NCBI GenBank assembly: GCA_963691755.1
Contig: OY829366.1
Location: 930,001-994,000, forward strand
Length of the DNA stretch: 64,000 nt
DNA from: Dinoroseobacter sp013215265
Lineage (GTDB): Bacteria > Pseudomonadota > Alphaproteobacteria > Rhodobacterales > Rhodobacteraceae
Direction: 5' to 3'
How positions within the stretch are numbered: the stretch's first letter is position 1; each line of letters opens with the position of its first letter. The translations under genes and the position numbers were made by a program. Below the pieces are notes generated by a model. It searched no databases, was not told where the DNA came from, and was given only the letters and a program-made list of their open reading frames with translations. Shown here piece by piece: positions 58,475-64,000 of the stretch.

Positions 58475-58863
58475 TATTCTTCTCCCCATTCGGATTTGTA
58501 ACGGTTTCCGTCGATTGGACGGCCTCCTTCAACCATCATTTTGCGGTACTTGTCGCGCCCCATACCGGTCATTATGCTGGCGAGGTTTTGGAAGTTGATG
58601 CCATCATTCGCAGCCAGCTTGGATGTGTAGTAAATGTTCCCGCCAAGTTCGAGCAGCAGGTTCCAATCCCGCTTGAGCACCGCCTCGCGTTGCTGGGACG
58701 ACATGGGGTAGGCGTCCAGATACGCCTCTTCGTCAGCACTGAACTTGTCGCGATTGCTCTGCAGCCTCAGCGAAATACAGAACTGGTTCAGATGGTATCC
58801 TTCCCGGCTTCTATCTGCGTCAAACACAAATGTTCCGGGGATGTCTTCGTATTCCTTTTTCAT
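58474..58863 (-). CDS. ligA: Protocatechuate 4,5-dioxygenase alpha subunit
   Basis: A 129-residue small subunit. GYHLNQFCISLRLQSNRDKF and SQQREAVLKRDWNLLLELGGNIYYTSKLAA are LigA family motifs. It closes the active-site pocket of LigB. It is the first gene of ligABC; the gap to the lysR stop upstream (58864-58980) holds its probable promoter, though I cannot point to clear boxes. Confidence 0.93.
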   Translation of the reverse strand: MKKEYEDIPGTFVFDADRSREGYHLNQFCISLRLQSNRDKFSADEEAYLDAYPMSSQQREAVLKRDWNLLLELGGNIYYTSKLAANDGINFQNLASIMTGMGRDKYRKMMVEGGRPIDGNRYKSEWGEE

Positions 58864-58980
58864 TCTGCCCCCCTGTCAACTTGGGCAAGCCAAGTAAAAT
58901 CCTAGGTGAAAGAATAGCGTCTGTAGGGATTGCGAAGCCAATTTGATTTAATGGAAAAGTATAAGGAAAGGCTATTGTAC

Positions 58981-60213
58981 TCATCCGATAGAGCGCTTTG
59001 CGGCATTCTCTAGTGCGGCGAGAAAAGCATGTTGAGAGGCTGTTGGGTGCCATTTGCTACGTCGCGTCAATCCAATACTGCGTGTCTGTCCCTTAAGCGG
59101 AATGGGAAGCTCGCTTAGGGCTCCCCCCACGATCTCTTTTTTCACCTGCGCCTTGGAAATCACCGTCAGGAAGTCCCCGGATAAAAGTAATTCCCTGAGT
59201 AAAACGAATGATGATGCCACAACGCGAACGGGCGTCGAAGTTCTTTTTTCAATTTCCAATGTCTGAAAAAGGTATTGCCCGGAAGGGGTGGAAATCGGCG
59301 GAGCGATCCACGGATAACAAAGGGTCTGCTCAAGAGTCACAGTTTTCAGCTGCGCCAAAGGGTGAGAGGTAGAACATACGATTATAAGGTCATCGTCGAA
59401 CAAGGCGGTTTCATAAACATCATGTGCAGGTGCTGGATTGCGCAAAGCGCCAATAAGGCAGTCGATGTCGCCTTCTCGCAAGCCGCGCAAAAGTTCTGCA
59501 TAGCGCCCCTCTATCACTCGAACTTGCAATTCTTTTTCGCGCTTGAGCATGTTCATTATAGCATCCGGAACGATCTGAGACCGCGCCAGCGGCAGGCTTC
59601 CAAGCACGAATGTCCTTCGTCCTTCGCCAGAAAACTGCGCCAATTCTTCCCTTGCTTGCCTCAATTCTGCGCGTGCCAGTTTTGCGCTTTGGTGAAGCGC
59701 ATGGCCTGGCGCAGTCAGCTCAATTCGACCGTAGGTGACGCGAAAAATCTCAAAGCCGCAGACCGCCTCGAGCGATTTTGCAGTGCGATGTACCGTAGGC
59801 TGGGCCAATTCCAACGACTTTGCTGCAGCGGTATAACCACCATGCCGACCAACGGCGATAAGAGTTCTGATTTGCGTAGCAGTGATATTGCGCAGAAGTT
59901 GTTCGGTCCGTTTGTTATCATTGTTAGCGTGATCAAGCGCCGCTCGGATTCCTCCACGTAGATATGCGATTGCTCGCTCACTCCTTTGCGCAAAAATCTC
60001 TCCTTGTTCGGTGACTTTTGTTCTCTTACCGCCCCGAACCAAGAGAGGTGCTGCAAGATCTTTTTCCAGATTGGATATTCCTTGGCTCGCTGCGGGCTGT
60101 GTCACGTTCATCTTGTCCGCTGCCGATGAAATTGATCCTCCTTGTTGAATCCTGTTGAAGATCTGGATGTGCCGCAAATTTGGCAGGTCATGTACGGTCA
60201 GCTTACTGCTCAA
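58981..60213 (-). CDS. LysR-type regulator with two N-terminal HTH domains
   Basis: A 410-residue protein, about 100 longer than a usual LysR. A first winged HTH (about 13-72, GGSISSAADKMNVTQPAASQ) and a second (about 113-172, GGYTAAAKSLELAQPTVHR) are separated by about 40 residues; the effector domain starts near 200. The start is TTG at 60213 with GGAG upstream (60220-60223). It lies between the lig genes on both sides and is the natural regulator of ligABC and of the divergent galB-ligK-galD-ligI. The inducer is unknown, probably protocatechuate or a pathway intermediate. Confidence 0.88.
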   Translation of the reverse strand: MSSKLTVHDLPNLRHIQIFNRIQQGGSISSAADKMNVTQPAASQGISNLEKDLAAPLLVRGGKRTKVTEQGEIFAQRSERAIAYLRGGIRAALDHANNDNKRTEQLLRNITATQIRTLIAVGRHGGYTAAAKSLELAQPTVHRTAKSLEAVCGFEIFRVTYGRIELTAPGHALHQSAKLARAELRQAREELAQFSGEGRRTFVLGSLPLARSQIVPDAIMNMLKREKELQVRVIEGRYAELLRGLREGDIDCLIGALRNPAPAHDVYETALFDDDLIIVCSTSHPLAQLKTVTLEQTLCYPWIAPPISTPSGQYLFQTLEIEKRTSTPVRVVASSFVLLRELLLSGDFLTVISKAQVKKEIVGGALSELPIPLKGQTRSIGLTRRSKWHPTASQHAFLAALENAAKRSIG

Positions 60214-60223
60214 GATATGCTCC

Positions 60224-60241
60224 TAATAGATCGAGCTTATA
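60224..60241. promoter_or_regulatory. Candidate LysR binding site
   Basis: TAATAGATCGAGCTTATA is an imperfect palindrome (TA..AG.TC/GA.CT..TA) that contains T-N11-A (60227-60239). It lies in the 127-base gap between lysR and divergent galB, next to the lysR ribosome binding site, which points to autoregulation and control of both directions. Confidence 0.5.
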
Positions 60242-60340
60242 CTCAAGACTCCATTCGAAATAGGCAAGTACCGCGCTGAAAAGCTAAGCTCGCGCAAAAC
60301 ACAACTCATCCAAATACCGAAGCGGAGGGAAGCCTTTACT

Positions 60341-61075
60341 ATGTCCGATAGCAAATCTGCCGTGGTGATTTCCGCGCACGCCGCTGACTTTGTCTGGCGT
60401 TGTGGGGGCGCAATCGCACTGCATCAGGAACTTGGCTATAATGTCACGGTCGTTTGCCTGAGTTTCGGCGAACGGGGTGAGAGTGCGCGGCTTTGGAAAG
60501 AGGGTAAATCGCTGGAAGAGGTCAAGGCGATCCGCCGAAGTGAAGCTGAAAATGCAGCCCGGGCGCTTGATGTGCATGACATTCAGTTCCTTGATATGGG
60601 CGACTATCCTTTGCGTTTCACCGAAGAGGCGGAAAGCAAAGTTGTCGATATCATTCGCGATGTTCAGCCAAACTTCATTTTCTCCCACTCCAAGTGGGAC
60701 CCGTACAACACCGACCACATGAAAACGACCGACTTTGCTCTGACCTGCCGTATGATTGCGCAGGCCTGGGGGCATAATCCGGGTCAGAAGGTTCTGGGTG
60801 CGCCACAGCTCTATTTGTTTGAGCCGCATCAGACGGAACAGATGCAATGGAAACCGGATGTGTTTCTCGACATCACCCCGGTCTGGGAGAAGAAGCGCAA
60901 AGCGATGGAATGTAACGAAGGTCAGATCCACCTTTGGGACTTCTATACGCGCGTTGCGCAACAGCGCGCGAACCACTTCAAGCGCAACTCCGGCGGTATG
61001 GCAGGTGGACGTGATTGCAAATACGCTGAAGGGTTTGAATCCATCTTCCCGCGTACCGTAGACGAGCTGAGCTGA
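60341..61075 (+). CDS. galB: 4-oxalomesaconate hydratase, PIG-L type
   Basis: A 244-residue PIG-L family protein. SAHAADFVWRCGG (His13, Asp16) is the zinc-site motif in the variant seen in Pseudomonas putida GalB; CLSFGERGES and FSHSKWDPYNTDH are further matches. GalB hydrates 4-oxalomesaconate to 4-carboxy-4-hydroxy-2-oxoadipate. It replaces the amidohydrolase-type LigJ of Sphingobium. GGAGGG precedes the ATG. It overlaps ligK by one base. Confidence 0.88.
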   Translation: MSDSKSAVVISAHAADFVWRCGGAIALHQELGYNVTVVCLSFGERGESARLWKEGKSLEEVKAIRRSEAENAARALDVHDIQFLDMGDYPLRFTEEAESKVVDIIRDVQPNFIFSHSKWDPYNTDHMKTTDFALTCRMIAQAWGHNPGQKVLGAPQLYLFEPHQTEQMQWKPDVFLDITPVWEKKRKAMECNEGQIHLWDFYTRVAQQRANHFKRNSGGMAGGRDCKYAEGFESIFPRTVDELS

Positions 61076-61767
61076 TGACCTATCAACCCGGACAAACCGG
61101 CATTGTCGTTCAGAACATTGAACGGGCCGAGCAGACCATAATTGATGCGCTCGGGGCTTGTGGTGTCGCGACAGTTCATGAGGCGCAAGGCCGGAAGGGC
61201 CTGTTGAACTCTTACATGCGACCGATCTATACCGGCGCACGTGTGGCGGGATCTGCTGTCACTATTCTTGCGCCGCCAATGGACAATTGGATGATCCACG
61301 TTGCGATCGAGCAGTTGCGGCCAGGCGATATTATGCTTCTTGGCACGATCAGCCCATCGGATGCGGGCTATTTCGGCGACCTGCTTGCGACCTCGGCCAT
61401 GGCACGCGGGTGCCGGGGGCTGGTGATTGATGCAGGCGTGCGTGATATCCGCGACCTGACCGAGATGGGCTTTCCGGTTTGGTCAAAGGCGATTGGGTCT
61501 CAGGGCACCGTGAAAGAAACACTTGGCTCTGTAAACGTGCCGGTGGTTTGTGCCGATGCGCTGGTCAATCCGGGCGATATCATCGTGGCAGATGACGACG
61601 GCGTTGTCTGCGTCCGTCGTGACGAAGCACAAGAGGTGCTTGAGAAAGCGCAGGCACGCGAGGCTAAAGAAGGCGAGAAACGGGCCCGGTTTGAGGCCGG
61701 CGAGCTTGGCCTGGACATTTACGATATGCGCGCGCGATTGGCGCAAAAGGGACTGAAATACGTCTGA
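61075..61767 (+). CDS. ligK: 4-carboxy-4-hydroxy-2-oxoadipate aldolase
   Basis: A 230-residue RraA-like class II aldolase. It splits 4-carboxy-4-hydroxy-2-oxoadipate into pyruvate and oxaloacetate and decarboxylates oxaloacetate. LLGTISPSDAGYFGDLLATSAMARG and the metal/substrate motif VIDAGVRDIRDLTEMGFPVW are the family signature. Start and upstream stop overlap (TGATG). The last step of the pathway. Confidence 0.93.
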   Translation: MTYQPGQTGIVVQNIERAEQTIIDALGACGVATVHEAQGRKGLLNSYMRPIYTGARVAGSAVTILAPPMDNWMIHVAIEQLRPGDIMLLGTISPSDAGYFGDLLATSAMARGCRGLVIDAGVRDIRDLTEMGFPVWSKAIGSQGTVKETLGSVNVPVVCADALVNPGDIIVADDDGVVCVRRDEAQEVLEKAQAREAKEGEKRARFEAGELGLDIYDMRARLAQKGLKYV

Positions 61768-61854
61768 GGTCTCGGGGCGGTCGGCGTCAGTCTGTTGGGG
61801 CAGGGCCCCATGACCGCATTTACGGACCTGCACATGCGACTAGAAGGAGAGCCC

Positions 61855-62898
61855 ATGCAAGGTGTTCGATGCGTATGGATGAGAGGGGGCACCTCAAAGG
61901 GCGGGTATTTCCTGGCCGAGGACCTTCCTGAGGACCGAGATGGGTTCCTTTTACGCGCAATGGGGTCGCCAGATGATCGTCAGATTGATGGAATGGGCGG
62001 TGCTGATCCTCTGACATCGAAAGTCGCCGTTGTGAAACCATCCCAACGCGAAGGCGTTGACGTGGATTACCTGTTTTTGCAGGTCTTCGTGGATCGACCG
62101 ATCGTGACGGACGCGCAGAACTGCGGAAATATCCTTGCAGGCGTCGGGCCCTTCGCAATCGAACGCGGGTTGGTTGCGGCGGAAAGTGACTGGACCGACG
62201 TCACAATCTATATGGAAAACACAGGACAGATCGCTGTGGCGCGTGTGCCAACGCCTGATGCGCAGGTCACCTATGAAGGCACGGCAGCGATAGACGGTGT
62301 ACCCGGCCATGCCGCACCCGTGACGATTGAATTCAAGGACACGGCCGGATCGAGTTGCGGTGCGCTTCTGCCGACGGGCAATGCGGTTGATGTTGTCGAA
62401 GGCGTCGAGGTGACCATGATCGACAACGGCATGCCCTGCGTCGTGATGCGTGCAGCCGACATGGGGATCAGCGGCGAGGAAACACCCGACGAATTGGAAG
62501 CCAATGACGATTTGCGCAGCAAACTGGAGGCAATCCGACTTATTTGTGGACCCCATATGAACCTTGGCGATGTTTCAGAGAAATCGGTGCCCAAGATGAC
62601 GATGGTGTCTGCCCCGCGCGCGGGCGGCGCGATTGCCACGAGAACATTCATCCCGCACAAGTGTCACAAGAGCATTGGCGTCCTTGGGGCCGTATCGGTG
62701 GCCACCGCCTGTCTGACGCCCGGGAGCCCGGCCTATGACCTGGCAAATCGTGGTGAGGGAAAAGAGCGCGCGTTGTCGGTCGAACACCCGACAGGTGAGA
62801 TGACAGTTGTTGCAACGCTTGATGACGAAGACGCGGTGGTGTCAGCCGCGATCTTGCGCACTGCGCGCAAGCTGATGGATGGGGAGGTTTTCGGATGA
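61855..62898 (+). CDS. galD: 4-oxalomesaconate tautomerase/isomerase (PrpF family)
   Basis: A 347-residue PrpF-family protein, the GalD/LigU type that shifts the double bond of 4-oxalomesaconate so that it can be hydrated. VRCVWMRGGTSKGGYF is the PrpF N-terminal signature and GNAVDVVEGVEVTMIDNG follows. I chose the ATG at 61855, which is preceded by AGAAGGAGAGCCC; a frame from 61795 adds twenty atypical residues. It overlaps ligI by four bases. Confidence 0.9.
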   Translation: MQGVRCVWMRGGTSKGGYFLAEDLPEDRDGFLLRAMGSPDDRQIDGMGGADPLTSKVAVVKPSQREGVDVDYLFLQVFVDRPIVTDAQNCGNILAGVGPFAIERGLVAAESDWTDVTIYMENTGQIAVARVPTPDAQVTYEGTAAIDGVPGHAAPVTIEFKDTAGSSCGALLPTGNAVDVVEGVEVTMIDNGMPCVVMRAADMGISGEETPDELEANDDLRSKLEAIRLICGPHMNLGDVSEKSVPKMTMVSAPRAGGAIATRTFIPHKCHKSIGVLGAVSVATACLTPGSPAYDLANRGEGKERALSVEHPTGEMTVVATLDDEDAVVSAAILRTARKLMDGEVFG

Positions 62899-63785
62899 CC
62901 GAAGTGCAGGTTATGGACGCAGATTGGTTGGAGTTTCACCCCAGCCCAAAGAAACCAGATTTTGTTCTGCCGAAGGGAGCCGTTGATGCGCATTGTCATA
63001 TTTTCGGTCCGTCTCCGGAGTTTCCCTACGCGCCAGAACGCAAATACACGCCGTGCAATGCAGGCAAAGACAAGCTTTTTGCCTTGCGTGATTTCCTGGG
63101 GTTTGAACGCAATGTGATCGTTCAGGCTACATGTCACGGGAAGGATAACAGCGCCATGGTCGATGCCTGCCGTACGGCGGGTGACAGAGCACGTGGGATT
63201 GCCAGCGTTGGTCCGGACATATCAATGGACGAGTTGCGTCAGATGGACGAGGCAGGTGTGCGGGGCGTGCGGTTCAACTTTGTAAAGCGTCTGGTCGACG
63301 CAACACCAAAAGAGGTGTTTTTGGGAATTGCTGAGAAGATAGCCAAACTCGACTGGCACATCGTTGTCTATTTTGAGGCGGCAGATCTCGAGGAACTGAT
63401 CCCCTTTCTAAAACAGCTCCCGACCACCATCGTTGTGGATCACATGGGCCGTCCCGATGTGACAAAGGGCGTAGATCATCCCGATTTCCAGCGCTTCATC
63501 TCACTTATGGATAAGTTGCCGACATTGTGGTCCAAAGTCACGTGCCCGGAGCGTCTGACCGTCCAGGGACCGCCTTATGACGATGTTGTTCCGTTCTATC
63601 AGGCAATCGTTGATCGATTTGAGGACCGGGTTCTGTGGGGCACCGACTGGCCACATCCAAACATGAAATCGCACATGCCTGATGATGGTGCGTTGGTCGA
63701 CTATATCCCAAAGATTGCACGAAACGCGGCCCAGCAGCAAAAACTGCTCGTAGATAATCCCATGCGGCTCTACTGGTCTCGTTAG
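62895..63785 (+). CDS. ligI: 2-pyrone-4,6-dicarboxylate hydrolase
   Basis: A 296-residue amidohydrolase-superfamily lactonase. DAHCHIFGPSPEFPY (His33, His35) starts the barrel, HMGRPDVTKG and LWGTDWPHPN supply later residues. LigI opens 2-pyrone-4,6-dicarboxylate to 4-oxalomesaconate. Start overlaps the galD stop (ATGA). It completes the ligABC-I-U-B-K set in this window. Confidence 0.94.
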   Translation: MTEVQVMDADWLEFHPSPKKPDFVLPKGAVDAHCHIFGPSPEFPYAPERKYTPCNAGKDKLFALRDFLGFERNVIVQATCHGKDNSAMVDACRTAGDRARGIASVGPDISMDELRQMDEAGVRGVRFNFVKRLVDATPKEVFLGIAEKIAKLDWHIVVYFEAADLEELIPFLKQLPTTIVVDHMGRPDVTKGVDHPDFQRFISLMDKLPTLWSKVTCPERLTVQGPPYDDVVPFYQAIVDRFEDRVLWGTDWPHPNMKSHMPDDGALVDYIPKIARNAAQQQKLLVDNPMRLYWSR

Positions 63786-64000
63786 GCACCAAATACAATC
63801 ACGCCTCGTTGAGTTTGTGATCAGGACATCAGTTACCATGACTGGGGGCAGTATTGTTGTATGCGCTCCATCGTCATCATGGCACGCGGTGGTGTTGTGA
63901 CGTTTGGTGAAAACCTCTGCATCGTACTGTTTATCAAGTCCTGCTTGTCAATTATCGCTCCCACCATGGGTGGAGGTGTTGGACCCTTTTTCGATATACA
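63786..64000. other. Right-edge 215 bases, no gene assigned
   Basis: No coding region can be supported. A frame open from the right edge on the minus strand ends at 63833, and a short one starts at 63861 on the plus strand, but neither matches a family I know. I see no terminator-like hairpin after ligI. Confidence 0.3.

Noticed and set aside
60284..61240. A 318-codon frame antisense to galB and ligK
   Set aside because: Both plus-strand genes are clear pathway enzymes with coupled starts.

Overview
The window looks like a chromosome segment of a marine alphaproteobacterium of the Rhodobacterales (Roseobacter type). The reasons are the gene set and order (tuf, tRNA-Trp, secE-nusG-rplKA-rplJL-rpoBC), a class I lysyl-tRNA synthetase, an NDUFS4-like complex I accessory subunit, an FnrL-type site in front of a universal stress gene, and many TRAP transporters. 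This assignment rests on family recognition by eye; no search was run.

Bases 1-36000 are mostly conserved core. They hold a partial SDR, parC, a DUF898 membrane protein, an M48 protease, a lipoprotein, tuf, a methyltransferase, tRNA-Trp, and the secE to rpoC block with its hairpins and terminators. An inverted rhodanese gene separates rplKA from rplJL. After rpoC come two EamA exporters, a TerB-like gene, lysK, a DUF4864 protein, a PBP4-type dacB, a large beta-helix protein, YdcF, a HugZ-like protein, a universal stress protein with an apparent AUC start, an ABM monooxygenase, a small exported protein, DUF5665, uvrB, a complex I subunit, a GNAT enzyme and tRNA-Arg(TCT).

Right after tRNA-Arg (about 35961) the content becomes accessory and catabolic until close to the right end. 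Part A (36532-45973) has a TAXI-type TRAP importer, two formylglycine-type sulfatases without signal peptides, an RNase Z/AtsA-like metallo-beta-lactamase protein and an alkylsulfatase-like metallo-beta-lactamase protein. Part B (46046-56585) has a GntR/FCD regulator, a DctPQM TRAP importer, two glutathione transferases (one LigF-like), an aldehyde dehydrogenase, two SDR proteins (one fused to an NrtS-like membrane domain), DUF2218 and a tandem OsmC protein. Part C (56661-63785) is a full set for protocatechuate 4,5-cleavage: ligA, ligB, ligC, a LysR regulator with two HTH domains, a galB-type hydratase, ligK, galD/ligU and ligI.

A GGGATCCC-centred palindrome recurs in three promoter regions of parts A and B, usually in pairs 62-63 bp apart. 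One copy lies just in front of the GntR gene, so this is probably its operator. My reading is that the island imports sulfated (aryl-ether) aromatic compounds, removes sulfate in the cytoplasm by mechanistically different sulfatases, cleaves ether bonds with glutathione transferases, oxidises the products, and feeds protocatechuate to pyruvate and oxaloacetate. The gene families support each step; the actual substrate is inferred.
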